Origin: SMWD01 sp964629475
GTDB lineage: Bacteria; Pseudomonadota; Gammaproteobacteria; Steroidobacterales; GCA-2729495
Length of the DNA stretch: 64,000 bases
Reading direction: 5' to 3'
Assembly: GCA_964629475.1 (NCBI GenBank)
Contig: CAZVQW010000005.1
Coordinates: forward strand, 1-64,000
The position numbers were made by a program, and so were the translations under genes. Position 1 is the first letter of the stretch. Each line of letters starts with the position of its first letter. Below are positions 15,233 through 23,983 of the stretch, in pieces. The notes below the pieces were generated by a model. That model did no database searches and was not told where the DNA came from. It saw only the letters and a program-made list of their open reading frames with translations.

Positions 15233-16786
15233 TGTACGATCGCCGCGAGGTTGTCTACGTGCCTCAGCCAGACGGGTGCCATGACTGGCATTGGCCGAAC
15301 GGTTTGGTGATGCTGTGGCCGACTTCGCATTGGACCGGGATTGAGGCTTGCTACGTTTTGTGTCCTGTGCCTGATGACGCTCCTGCCGACGTTCCTGACG
15401 TGCTTGCGCGTGAGTTTCGGTGCGCCGACTTGCACTGGCGGGTCGTTCGCTTTGCCTGACTATCGCACGGTTGCTGCTCGACCGCGAGTTCGCCTTTCGA
15501 TTTCGCTGCGACGGATTTCTGCTGCCCGATCGGTTGAGGACGGCCACGCGCGATTTCGTGCGGGCATCACCGGCTTGTCGGCGACGGTTGCCACGGGAAG
15601 TGGATTTATTTGCAGTGGACTTACTGCGATTGCGAGTATCTCGCAATCGTGCACTTTTTCTGTTCTGGTCACTGCGCAAACGGGCACGCGTCTGCCGGTC
15701 ACCATCCGTTCGAATACGCTCGTCACCAGCCCGGCGGTGGCGTCCGGCTGAGTCCGCGACATTCGACGCAATGCTCTGGTGGCGATCTGTCCGTGCCCGG
15801 CGATGCCTGCGTTGATCATCCCTGAATCGATTATTCCTGGGTTGATTAACCCCAAGTTGATTAGCCCCGAGTTGATTAACATAGGGTCGATCACCATAGC
15901 GATGTCCGGGTTTCCAGGTGTTGCCATAACGATGGCGATCATAACGAGGACGGTGATTGTCGAAGTCGCGCCGTGATGATCTTGCGAAATGGCGATGCCG
16001 GACCCGCCCCGCATGTCGCGCATAGTAGTGATTGGTGTAGTGGCGGCCGTAATACGGGTGACTTGCATAACCGTAATAATGAAAATGCACCCGATCTGTC
16101 AGCCAGCCGATCGTGTAGGCCGTGGTGACGCCCCAAAAGAACCCGGACGAAAATCCATAGTAGGCCGGATACGGGTAGTAATAGACCGGGTATGGCTCCG
16201 GGTAATAGTAATAGACCGGCCGGGGTTGGTAGACGACAACCCGGCGAGGTTCATAGTACGGCACGTAGATAACTTCCGGATCGACAGGCGTTACTTCGAT
16301 CACATCGTCGATCTGGCTGACGGTTTGCCGATCATCGGTCTTCAGGTTTCCTGCCGCCATCGCACGGCCACGAAACGCCTGGATAGCATCGAGCACCGCC
16401 GCCTGTTGATTGACAACGGCTTCACCGAGATTCCATGTCCAGTCGAGATCTTCGTTCAGCAAAGCGATGACTTCCGGATAGTTCAGCAGCGCGACGACCG
16501 AGTCATCCCAGTCGTCATCGGGTTTCAGGTCCGGATTCTTCTCGATCTCTTCCAGATACCGGGCGGCCTCTACAATCTGCAATGGATAGCTCGAGGCCGG
16601 CAAAATAATCGCGATCAGATCATCCGGGTACAGCGCCACCGCTCCCACCAGTTCTTCGAGCTCCGCCGAAGAATAGTCGACCGCTTGTTCAGTCACCGCA
16701 CTCGCGGTATTGCAGGCCAACACACCAAAGACGGCGAGCAGAAAAACCTGACGAAACAGCCCCGCATATTGTTTGACAGTAAACAT
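15224..16786 (-). CDS. DUF3300 exported protein with Arg-rich tail
   Basis: 520 residues from the Met at 16786 (an 8-residue longer reading exists). A signal peptide ends near AVFGVLACNTASA. The conserved DUF3300 part (about 30-200) contains ELVGAVALYPDDLIAIILPA and VYVPYYEPRRVVVY. A Tyr/Pro-rich stretch and a very basic low-complexity C-terminal half (Arg, Ser, Asn) follow. The stop TAA lies in the outer flank of the nested repeat (GGGGTTTAAAAAGG), so the present C-terminal end may have been set by the repeat. The molecular role of the family is unknown. Confidence 0.75.
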   Translation of the reverse strand: MFTVKQYAGLFRQVFLLAVFGVLACNTASAVTEQAVDYSSAELEELVGAVALYPDDLIAIILPASSYPLQIVEAARYLEEIEKNPDLKPDDDWDDSVVALLNYPEVIALLNEDLDWTWNLGEAVVNQQAAVLDAIQAFRGRAMAAGNLKTDDRQTVSQIDDVIEVTPVDPEVIYVPYYEPRRVVVYQPRPVYYYYPEPYPVYYYPYPAYYGFSSGFFWGVTTAYTIGWLTDRVHFHYYGYASHPYYGRHYTNHYYARHAGRVRHRHFARSSRRDFDNHRPRYDRHRYGNTWKPGHRYGDRPYVNQLGANQLGVNQPRNNRFRDDQRRHRRARTDRHQSIASNVADSAGRHRRAGDERIRTDGDRQTRARLRSDQNRKSARLRDTRNRSKSTANKSTSRGNRRRQAGDARTKSRVAVLNRSGSRNPSQRNRKANSRSSSNRAIVRQSERPASASRRTETHAQARQERRQERHQAQDTKRSKPQSRSNAKSATASPNRSANASHGTRLAEARRQPRGDRTGV

Positions 16787-16901
16787 GGCAACTTTCCTCC
16801 GCCGGCACACCCGGCTGGCATAGCAATCTATGCTATGCAGATGATACGGAGGGAAGCCTGAACGTCAGCTGAATCGGCCGCCAAACGGCCGGTTTGTAGG
16901 T

Positions 16902-16977
16902 GAAAAAGGTGCCGGGTTAGGTGAAAAAGGTGCCGGGTTTATTTTTTAACATCGATAAATAAACCCGGCACCTTTTT
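16902..16977. repeat. Dispersed palindrome with tandem left arm before the Na/Pi symporter
   Basis: GGTGAAAAAGGTGCCGGGTT is present twice, followed by the palindrome around TTTAACATCGATAAA, very like the loop at 11404-11456. The right arm ends 15 nt before the ATG of the symporter gene. It lies in a divergent spacer, so a terminator role is unlikely. Confidence 0.85.
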
Positions 16978-16992
16978 CGCTTTCTGTTTGCG

Positions 16993-18603
16993 ATGGCGCA
17001 GATTGAAACCGGCCTGAAGGCACTTGGCGGCCGATCAATGGCCCTCTTCCTGAAACAACGTGCAGGCAAGAGACTCAATGCCGTGCTCGGCGGCATTGCC
17101 GGCACGGCCATCCTGCAAAGCAGTTCCGTCGTCGGGCTGATGGTGCTCGCATTCACCGGCGCCGGCCTGCTGAACCTGACCAGTGCGCTGGGCATCGTAT
17201 TCGGCTCCAACCTGGGCACCACACTCACCGGCTGGATCGTGGCGACACTGGGCTTCAAGTTTGAAATTTCCGACCTGGCATTGCCCCTCATCGGCCTGGG
17301 CGGGCTGGCCTATTTGTTCGGCCGCACGCGTGTGCTCGAATACGGCCGCACCCTGCTCGGCCTGGGGCTGCTGTTACTCGGTCTGCAAATGATGAAAAGT
17401 AGCGTCTTATCGGTCGAACAGCTCATCGACCTGAACGACCTTGCCGGGCTCGCGCCGTGGCAGTACCTGTTGTTCGGTACCGCGGTGGCCGCCGTCATTC
17501 AATCCAGCTCGGCCACGATGATTATTACGCTCGCGGCGTTGAATGCGGGCATCGTTACGCTGCCCAACGCGGCCGCGGTAGCCATCGGCGCCGACCTCGG
17601 CACGATCACGACCGTAATGCTCGGCGCGATTCGCGGCTCGCACACCAAGCAGCAGGTGGCCGCAGGCCATGTGCTGTTCAACGTCGTGACCGATAGCATT
17701 GCATTTTTGTTGCGCGTCCCGCTGCTCGGCCTGATTGCGTGGGTCGGGATCGAAGACCCGTTGTATTCGCTGGTCGCGTTTCACAGCCTGTTTAATTTCA
17801 TCGGGCTAATACTGTTCATACCGATCACCGGCGCGTTTGCGCGCCAGCTGGAAAAATTGTTCCCGCCACGGGACACGCAGGAGGCCCGCTACCTCGGAGA
17901 AGTCAGCCGCGGCGTCAGTGAAGCCGCCGTCGAAGCGGTCGAGCGCGAGACATCGCTGCTGATCGCCCGCGCCGTGCGATTGATCATGCTGGCCTTCGAG
18001 CCACCGCTGACTGTACCGCCGGGACAACCTCCGATGCCGCATCGGCGCGGCATCCAGGCCCAACAGCACCGCCCGTTCGACGAGTTGTACCGGGCGAGCA
18101 AAATGCTGGAAGGCGAACTCGTGGAATTCGTCATACGCCTGCAGGCAGGCTCGCTGAATGCCAATGACTCGCAGAAACTCAGCCGGCTGCTCTGTGCGGC
18201 GCGCGAAGCCATGCACAGCGCCAAGGCCATCAAGAATATCCGCCACAACCTGCTGGACCTCGGGCATCCGGGCAGTTCGCTACCGGGCGACTACGCGGAA
18301 CGATTCAGGTCAAGCGGCACGGCGTTTATTCAGGATCTCTACCGGTTGCGCGGCGAGAATGACGACTCGGTCTCGTTCGAAGAACTGGCGGACATGCTCA
18401 AGCAAACACAACAACGTCACGACGGCCTGCACAATGATATTTACGCGGGCGTGCGCGATGACCACATCAGCGAGACCCAGGTCTCTTCATTGCTCAACGT
18501 GAATCGTGAACTGCTGACTTCGAACCGCGCACTGATCTATGCACTCGGTAATTATTTTCTCAATGCATCGCAAGCGGATGATCTCGAACGTGTTCCCATG
18601 TAA
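16993..18603 (+). CDS. Na/Pi cotransporter (NptA/PhoU-type), N-terminus removed by repeat
   Basis: A protein of 536 residues. Two Na/Pi repeat segments carry the QSSS signatures (AILQSSSVVGLMVLAFTGAG near 38 and VIQSSSATMIITLAALNAG near 167) and several membrane helices. A soluble PhoU-like four-helix region covers about 310-530. It should import phosphate with sodium. The family normally begins with a membrane helix ending in LFLFAMAQ. Here the codons for FRFLFA precede the ATG, and upstream of them the frame enters the dispersed repeat and meets TAA at 16960. The first helix is therefore cut off. Function may be impaired. Confidence 0.85.
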   Translation: MAQIETGLKALGGRSMALFLKQRAGKRLNAVLGGIAGTAILQSSSVVGLMVLAFTGAGLLNLTSALGIVFGSNLGTTLTGWIVATLGFKFEISDLALPLIGLGGLAYLFGRTRVLEYGRTLLGLGLLLLGLQMMKSSVLSVEQLIDLNDLAGLAPWQYLLFGTAVAAVIQSSSATMIITLAALNAGIVTLPNAAAVAIGADLGTITTVMLGAIRGSHTKQQVAAGHVLFNVVTDSIAFLLRVPLLGLIAWVGIEDPLYSLVAFHSLFNFIGLILFIPITGAFARQLEKLFPPRDTQEARYLGEVSRGVSEAAVEAVERETSLLIARAVRLIMLAFEPPLTVPPGQPPMPHRRGIQAQQHRPFDELYRASKMLEGELVEFVIRLQAGSLNANDSQKLSRLLCAAREAMHSAKAIKNIRHNLLDLGHPGSSLPGDYAERFRSSGTAFIQDLYRLRGENDDSVSFEELADMLKQTQQRHDGLHNDIYAGVRDDHISETQVSSLLNVNRELLTSNRALIYALGNYFLNASQADDLERVPM

Positions 18604-18628
18604 TGCGGCTTTAAACGACACTGCGTTT

Positions 18629-18680
18629 AAAAGGTGCCGGGTTTATTTATTGACGTCAATAAATAAACCCGGCACCTTTT
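18629..18680. repeat. Perfect 52-bp palindrome (26-bp arms) of the dispersed repeat
   Basis: The left half AAAAGGTGCCGGGTTTATTT plus ATTGAC is followed directly by its exact complement with no loop. It lies between the convergent Na/Pi symporter and membrane-anchor genes and could terminate both directions. Confidence 0.93.
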
Positions 18681-18684
18681 TCCC

Positions 18685-19257
18685 TCACTTAATTCCGAGA
18701 ACCTCATACTGCCCTTGTGTGCTTAATGTCACGGAAATCGGTGATTGACTCTTGTTCTTCCAATACCAGCCGTGAGTACCATCAAATGATGCGGTAAAAG
18801 TCCCGCGCACCTTATCGGCGGTACTGACTGAGTAACTTTCAAAATAGCCGGTCGTATCCCCTTCTGGTTCGCCATGAAAGTCAAAATACAGTTCACCGTC
18901 GGTCGAGAACCAGTCATACCGCATGGCCTCTCCCTTGACGAGATAGAACTTATACTCCAGGCCTTTCCCGGCAGGGACAACAATAGTTGCACTGTCCTCG
19001 CGCCACTCTGCAGTCCGGGGCATTTCGACCGACCCGGAAGCGCTGTCGGTATCTGTCGAATTGGCCAATGGCATCAGCCCGGTCGCTGCTCCCACACCCG
19101 TCGGGTCGATGCCGTATTCAGCGGGCAGTATGATGGCGATCAGAATAACAGCCGCCAACACGGCTGAAATAACACTGGCCTTTAACAGCGCTGCCGGTGA
19201 TTGAACGGTGTAGTCCATTTCATGCCGGGCATCATCTGTGTGCTTCAATTCAGTCAT
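18685..19257 (-). CDS. Membrane-anchored protein of the HupE operon
   Basis: A protein of 190 residues. A cytoplasmic N-terminus (about 1-25), one membrane helix (VISAVLAAVILIAIILPAEYG, about 30-50) and a periplasmic beta-rich domain (about 80-190: VPAGKGLEYKFYLVKGEAMR, then GYFESYSVS) are visible. Proteins of this shape accompany HupE genes in marine and sediment proteobacteria. It is the third gene of a minus-strand operon, 8 nt after hupE. The role is unknown, perhaps metal delivery or assembly of the transporter. Confidence 0.7.
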   Translation of the reverse strand: MTELKHTDDARHEMDYTVQSPAALLKASVISAVLAAVILIAIILPAEYGIDPTGVGAATGLMPLANSTDTDSASGSVEMPRTAEWREDSATIVVPAGKGLEYKFYLVKGEAMRYDWFSTDGELYFDFHGEPEGDTTGYFESYSVSTADKVRGTFTASFDGTHGWYWKNKSQSPISVTLSTQGQYEVLGIK

Positions 19258-19265
19258 ATTGCCAC

Positions 19266-19964
19266 CTAAGCGGTTACAAAAAAGCCCGTGAGCTGAAAAC
19301 CCATCAACATCATGCCGCCGCTCATCAGAAGCGTATTGGTGACTGTTGAGAAATGGAGAAAACCGGCGGAACGACGCCAGTAACTGAGCGCAATAAACAC
19401 TATCGTCAAAGCCAGAAACTGACCCAGCTCAACACCGACATTAAAGGAGATCAAATTCTCCAATAAGCCGTCCGCCGGGATCTCAAACTCCTGTATTTTG
19501 GTCGCCAACCCAAAGCCGTGAAACAACCCGAAAATCAGCACCGCAAGTTTGGTACTCGGTTGAAAACCGAACAAACGCCTGAACCCGCCGAGATTGTCAA
19601 AACCCTTGTAAACAATTGAAAAGCCGATAATCGCATCGATCAAATAGGGATTAACGGCTATGTCATTTAATACGCCCAGCAGCAGCGTCAGGCTATGACC
19701 GATCGTAAAGAAGGTGACATACACCACAACATCTTTGGGCCGATACAGAAAAAAGATCACGCCAACCAGGAAAAGCAAATGGTCGTAACCCGTCACCATA
19801 TGCTTGGCCCCGATATACATATAGGGCATGACGGCCACACCTTCGTTGGCAAGCAGGAACTGCCGGGTACTGTCATCCACGCCGTGCGCCAGGAGGCTTG
19901 CCGGAAAACCGAGCAGACACAGAAATAACAATATCCGCGTCATCAATACTGACCCAGACAACAC
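19266..19964 (-). CDS. HupE/UreJ-family membrane protein
   Basis: A protein of 232 residues (225 if started at the second Met, 19943). A signal peptide ends LLAHG, then a MVTGYDHLLFLVGVIFFLY helix with the HupE His-Asp motif, FTIGHSLTLLLGVL and LIFGLFHGFGLA. About six membrane helices are expected. HupE/UreJ proteins are nickel or cobalt permeases. Here they are flanked by two accessory periplasmic genes and no hydrogenase or urease gene is in the window, so the metal is open. Confidence 0.82.
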   Translation of the reverse strand: MLSGSVLMTRILLFLCLLGFPASLLAHGVDDSTRQFLLANEGVAVMPYMYIGAKHMVTGYDHLLFLVGVIFFLYRPKDVVVYVTFFTIGHSLTLLLGVLNDIAVNPYLIDAIIGFSIVYKGFDNLGGFRRLFGFQPSTKLAVLIFGLFHGFGLATKIQEFEIPADGLLENLISFNVGVELGQFLALTIVFIALSYWRRSAGFLHFSTVTNTLLMSGGMMLMGFQLTGFFVTA

Positions 19965-20014
19965 ATCAAAATACTAATTTGAAACCGGCCAGACTGGTAA
20001 AAGGTCTGCAACAA

Positions 20015-20383
20015 TCAGGACCTTCCGAACGCCCCGTCAAAGTTTGCGTCATGGACCCGGCCATCAGGACCCATAAGAACATACAGAGTCTTGTCCTGGC
20101 TGACATTGTATAAGGACACAATAAGATACCGGATATGTTTCTTATGCATCTTCGCTTCGGTCCCGGCTTGCCAACTGGCATCCAGGGTCACTCCCGCGAC
20201 GAGTTCGGATGTCTCAACGGCACTCCGCGCATATTCAGCTGCCGCTTCCATCGCTTGTTCGTCATTGACTGGCGCGCCTGCTTGTTCATCGTGACCTTCA
20301 TGACTCAAGGCAAGAGGGGGTATCAGCAGTGACAAACTCAAGACAAGAATAGAAACAAATTTACTCGTTACACGCATGATCAT
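20015..20383 (-). CDS. DUF6488-type periplasmic protein
   Basis: A protein of 122 residues with a signal peptide (ILVLSLSLLIPPLALS). The mature start SHEGHDEQ is a likely metal-binding stretch. The body contains LDASWQAGTEAKMHKKHIRY and NVSQDKTLYVLMGPDGRVHDANFDGAFG, which match the family found upstream of hupE genes. It is the first gene of the three-gene operon. The His-rich N-terminus fits a metal chaperone role, which is inferred. Confidence 0.7.
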   Translation of the reverse strand: MIMRVTSKFVSILVLSLSLLIPPLALSHEGHDEQAGAPVNDEQAMEAAAEYARSAVETSELVAGVTLDASWQAGTEAKMHKKHIRYLIVSLYNVSQDKTLYVLMGPDGRVHDANFDGAFGRS

Positions 20384-20497
20384 TTTCCTTAAACAAAGTT
20401 GAGAGTATTCTGACGCCAGTTTGGTGTTTTCCTGATCAGTTGCGGCATTTTAGCATTTGGCGAATAGACTGCACCTTATGTCAGGCCGATAGTCGGA

Positions 20498-20665
20498 AAA
20501 GGTGCCGGGTATCTCGCTGCGCACGCTGCAGGATTGGGAACAGGGGCGACGTCGACCGAACCAGGCGGCGCAGTCATTGCTGGCTGTGGCTGCAAAGCGC
20601 CCGGATGTCATGCGTGAGGTGTTCGGCAAAAATGTTTTCCGTATTTCACAAAACCGCCCCCACTA
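20498..20665 (+). pseudogene. HigA antitoxin 3' fragment fused to a repeat copy
   Basis: GAAAAGGTGCCGGG runs straight into codons for GISLRTLQDWEQGRRRPNQA (20508 onward), continuing to PDVMREVFG at 20627. This is nearly identical to residues 47-91 of the intact antitoxin at 6758-7033. The normal stop is lost and the frame runs to 20665, into the end of the APC permease gene on the other strand. The 5' half of the antitoxin and its toxin are absent. The remainder of the 20384-20645 spacer shows nothing else. Confidence 0.8.
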
Positions 20666-21875
20666 AAATCCCCACACTCGCCACCGCACCCAGCCACGGC
20701 ACCCAGGCCGGCACGCTCCATGCGCCTGCAGGTGCCGGGCCGAAACGCCTGATGCGGATCAGCGCCAGGTTCACGAGCGTGAACACGACCAGCACCATCG
20801 CACTCGTCAGCTTGGCAAGGCTGACGAGCGGCAGCAACAACGCGAGTGCCAGCACGATGCCGCCGGCGACCAGCGTCGAAGGCAGCGGCGTGTGCGTGCG
20901 GGCATTGACGACGCCGAAGAACGGCGGCAACCAGCCGTTGCAGCTCATGCCGTAAAACACGCGCGCGGCCTTGATGATCTGGATCAGTGCACCATTGATC
21001 ACGGCCACGAGTCCGATCAGGCTGATGAACACGACAGAACCCTGTGTCGCGACCCGGTAGACGTCCGCGAGCGGCGCGTCGCTGCGGGCAAGTTCGTCGA
21101 TCGGCAACGTTGCAATCGACACGACGGTCACGAGCAGGTACAGCGTCGTCGAGATCACGAAGGCCAGCCCGATGCCGCGCGGCATGTTGCGTTCGGGGTC
21201 GCGCACCTCCTCGGCAATGCTGACCATGTCCTCGAAACCGATAAAAGCGAAAAATGCCAGGAAGGCCGCCGCAAAGATACCCTGCCAGGCTGGGGAACCC
21301 GCCGGGATGAAATCGGCGACCGGCATGTCGGCCAGCTGCACGACATTGGGCGACGCCACGACGATGATCCACAGCAGGCCACCGGCCTCGACGAGCGTCA
21401 GTAACGCGGCCGCCCGTGCCGACTCGGCAATGCCGCGAATCGCGATCAACGTCAGCAAACTAATTAGTACGACGATCGTTAGCGCCGCATCGGCCGCGAC
21501 AAACTGATTGAAATAGCCGACGAAACCGCGCGCCATCGTGGCCGCGGACACCAGTCCCGCCAGCGCGATCAGGAACCCGACAGTCATCGACAACCCGCGG
21601 CGCCCGAACGCCTTGTGCAGATAGACGGCCTCCCCCGCGCTGACCGGGTAACGCGCGGCGAGTTCACCGTAACTCAGACCGGTCAGGCCCGCGATCACGG
21701 CAGCCAGCACGAACGCGAGCGGCGCCAGCAGACCGGCTTCGCCGACCACCTTGCCGACCAGCACGTAAATGCCCGCACCGATGATGTTACCTGTGCCGAA
21801 GAGGGCGAAAAGGGTCAGCCCGACTTCGCGCCGCAGGCTGAGTTTGGAGCTGATGGGCTCAGACATTCCAAACAC
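20646..21875 (-). CDS. APC-family amino acid permease
   Basis: A protein of 409 residues (ATG 21866 is an alternative). About 12 membrane helices; the first conserved segment GTGNIIGAGIYVLVG is the APC substrate-binding loop, and the central FFAFIGFEDMVSIAEEVRDPERNMPRGI motif is highly conserved in the family. The C-terminus (GAVASVGILVGAVL) ends soon after the last helix. The likely role is amino acid or amine uptake at the inner membrane. The substrate cannot be read. Confidence 0.85.
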   Translation of the reverse strand: MFGMSEPISSKLSLRREVGLTLFALFGTGNIIGAGIYVLVGKVVGEAGLLAPLAFVLAAVIAGLTGLSYGELAARYPVSAGEAVYLHKAFGRRGLSMTVGFLIALAGLVSAATMARGFVGYFNQFVAADAALTIVVLISLLTLIAIRGIAESARAAALLTLVEAGGLLWIIVVASPNVVQLADMPVADFIPAGSPAWQGIFAAAFLAFFAFIGFEDMVSIAEEVRDPERNMPRGIGLAFVISTTLYLLVTVVSIATLPIDELARSDAPLADVYRVATQGSVVFISLIGLVAVINGALIQIIKAARVFYGMSCNGWLPPFFGVVNARTHTPLPSTLVAGGIVLALALLLPLVSLAKLTSAMVLVVFTLVNLALIRIRRFGPAPAGAWSVPAWVPWLGAVASVGILVGAVL

Positions 21876-21922
21876 CGGTTACAAAGGAAGAAGATATCGG
21901 TACAGTCGCTGATCTCATGTCT

Positions 21923-21944
21923 GAAAAAGATGCCGGATTTATTT
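21923..21944. repeat. Degenerate dispersed repeat arm between APC and SDR genes
   Basis: GAAAAAGATGCCGGATTTATTT has two changes from the consensus. It lies between the start of the APC gene and the end of the SDR gene. Confidence 0.6.
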
Positions 21945-21976
21945 GTTTAATGATAGATCAGGCATCATTTCATCAT

Positions 21977-22951
21977 TTACTGCACCACCAGTACCGCATC
22001 CAGCATCGCAACCAACTCATCGCGACTGTAGGCATACGGCTGCCCTTCGTTGAGCTGCACGAGCTTGGTGAGCGACTGGAGAATCACCCGTTCGGCCTCT
22101 TCGGCATTCGGGGTTACCATGTAGCGGCGCTTCGGGTTGTCGGCGAATAATGCGTGCACGACGGCGTCGGCGACTTCATCAGGTTCCTTGAATTTCGACC
22201 GGTCCGAACCGTACTCGACCATTCCTTTGACGTCTTCCGCCCAGGGTGAACCTTCCTGTGCGTAGTCCGCTTGCGCCATTTTCAGGACGGCCTTACCGGT
22301 AATCTCCGAGTTGTAGTTGCCCGGCTCGACGACGCTGACGTGCACGCCGAAGCGCACCATCTCGGCGGCCAGCGAGTCCGTGAAACCCTCGATGGCGTGC
22401 TTGCTGCTGCTGTACTGAGAAAACATCTTGCCGGCCAGGATGCCCGCGATCGAGCCGATGGTTGTGATGCGGCCCTTTGACTCGATAATCAGCGGCGCGA
22501 AGGCCCGGGTGACACGATAGACGCCCATGACGTTGACGTCATACAGCCACTGCAAGTCCTCGACAGGCGTTTCGGTCACCGGCCCGCCGATGAACACACC
22601 GGCATTGTTGACGAGGCCATGCAGGCCGCGATCACCCTTGCGAACTATCTCGACCGCCGCGTCGATGTCGGCCTGGATCGTGACATCGAGCCGCACCGCC
22701 TGCACGTTCTCAAGTGCATTGAGCGCATCGAGATCGGCTTGCTTACGTGCGCCCGCGTAGACGAAATAACCACGTTCTGCCAAAACTTCGGCAATCTTGC
22801 GACCGATGCCGGTGCTGGCACCGGTGACGAGCACCGCCTGTTGCGCATCTGCGCCCGTGTCCGCAGTCACCGGTGCCGGTGCTATCGCGAACACAGTCAA
22901 CATCAACACGAGGCTGTATAACTTGATAACTCGGTTCATTGGAGCCCCCAT
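21977..22951 (-). CDS. Exported short-chain dehydrogenase/reductase
   Basis: A protein of 324 residues. Cofactor motif VLVTGASTGIGRKIAEVLAE (about 39-58), NNAG (about 113), catalytic Ser in GSIAG and the YSSSK pair (about 178) mark an active classical SDR. An apparent signal peptide (VIKLYSLVLMLTVFAIAPAPVTA, from Met 22939) precedes the Rossmann fold. A secreted SDR is unusual, because NAD(P)H is not normally available in the periplasm. Either the helix anchors the enzyme facing the cytoplasm or a lipid-linked or membrane substrate is used. The substrate is unknown. Confidence 0.82.
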   Translation of the reverse strand: MGAPMNRVIKLYSLVLMLTVFAIAPAPVTADTGADAQQAVLVTGASTGIGRKIAEVLAERGYFVYAGARKQADLDALNALENVQAVRLDVTIQADIDAAVEIVRKGDRGLHGLVNNAGVFIGGPVTETPVEDLQWLYDVNVMGVYRVTRAFAPLIIESKGRITTIGSIAGILAGKMFSQYSSSKHAIEGFTDSLAAEMVRFGVHVSVVEPGNYNSEITGKAVLKMAQADYAQEGSPWAEDVKGMVEYGSDRSKFKEPDEVADAVVHALFADNPKRRYMVTPNAEEAERVILQSLTKLVQLNEGQPYAYSRDELVAMLDAVLVVQ

Positions 22952-23019
22952 CGTTGTTATTCGACACTCTGAATAAATCAGTGTCAGGTATCAGGAGAAT
23001 TCTGGCAAGGAGGAAGAAT

Positions 23020-23083
23020 AAAAGGTGCCTAAAATAAAAGGTGCCGGGTTTATTTACCTGACTAAATAAATCTGGCACCTTTT
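23020..23083. repeat. Dispersed palindrome between divergent SDR and barrel genes
   Basis: A short partial copy (AATAAAAGGTGCCTAA) is followed by a full palindrome: AAAAGGTGCCGGGTTTATTT, loop ACCTGACT, AAATAAATCTGGCACCTTTT with two changes in the right arm. The flanking genes diverge, so this is not an obvious terminator. Confidence 0.8.
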
Positions 23084-23113
23084 CGGGGCACCATTTCGGA
23101 CAGTTAATCAGGG

Positions 23114-23983
23114 TTGGCCGCCATGGCGAATATTAAAAATTTCTGGGCCCGAATTATTCCTGGAATACTGCTGGCTGTCTTACTGGGAGGGATTTTCCCG
23201 GCATATTCTGACGACAACCCCAAGGATGACTGGGAAGAAGATCCCACGGGCAATCGCTTTACTATTGCAGTCGGAGGTTTTTTCCCGAAACTGGATACGT
23301 TGGTCAGGGTGGATTCTGCCGATGGCGACCTCGGGACAACCATCGACTTTGAATCAACCCTGGGTATGGATAAATCCAACAATCTGCCGACTATACGAGG
23401 CTATTACCGCTTTAATGAGAAACACCGGATTAATTTTGGTTATTTCGACCTGGAACGCAGCGGCCTGGGCGTCAGCGATGCTGTAATTCGTTTTGGGGAT
23501 GTGACATTCCCTGCAAACCTGCCACTGAATTCATACTTTGACATTGAGGTTATGGACCTCACCTATGGTTACACACTCATCCATAACGAAAAATGGGATC
23601 TGGAGGCGAGTGCGGGCCTGAGCCTGCAAAAAATCGGCATTGGCATTCAGGGTGCCGCACTGGGCGTACTCAAAGAAGATGTCAAAGTCACCGTCCCTCT
23701 ACCCACTTTTGGCTTCTCGGGCTTTTATGCTCTAACGGATAAACTGTTGCTTGGAGGACGACTTGGTGTTTTTGCCATCGAGCTTGATCTGGACAGCAGC
23801 AATATTGGTGGCTCGGTTATAGACGTACAACTATCGCTGTTCCACAAAACCTTTAAGCACGTGGGATTTGGTATCGGCGGCAATTATTTCAGAGTCGACG
23901 TGGACTATGAAGACGATGACCTGAATGTTGATGCCAAGTACGATTACATTGGTCCGACGGTTTTTTTACTGGGATATTTTTAG
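23114..23983 (+). CDS. Outer-membrane beta-barrel-like protein
   Basis: A protein of 289 residues with a signal peptide (IIPGILLAVLLGGIFPAYS, cleavage near 33). Alternating amphipathic strands follow throughout: RFTIAVGGFFPKLD, LPTIRGYYRFNEKHRINFGY, MDLTYGYTLIHNEKWDLEAS, HVGFGIGGNYFRVDVDYED. The final residue is an aromatic Phe (VFLLGYF), the C-terminal signature recognised by the BAM machinery. No specific family was recognised; it looks like an 8-10 strand barrel. ATG 23123 is an alternative start. Confidence 0.7.
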   Translation: MAAMANIKNFWARIIPGILLAVLLGGIFPAYSDDNPKDDWEEDPTGNRFTIAVGGFFPKLDTLVRVDSADGDLGTTIDFESTLGMDKSNNLPTIRGYYRFNEKHRINFGYFDLERSGLGVSDAVIRFGDVTFPANLPLNSYFDIEVMDLTYGYTLIHNEKWDLEASAGLSLQKIGIGIQGAALGVLKEDVKVTVPLPTFGFSGFYALTDKLLLGGRLGVFAIELDLDSSNIGGSVIDVQLSLFHKTFKHVGFGIGGNYFRVDVDYEDDDLNVDAKYDYIGPTVFLLGYF

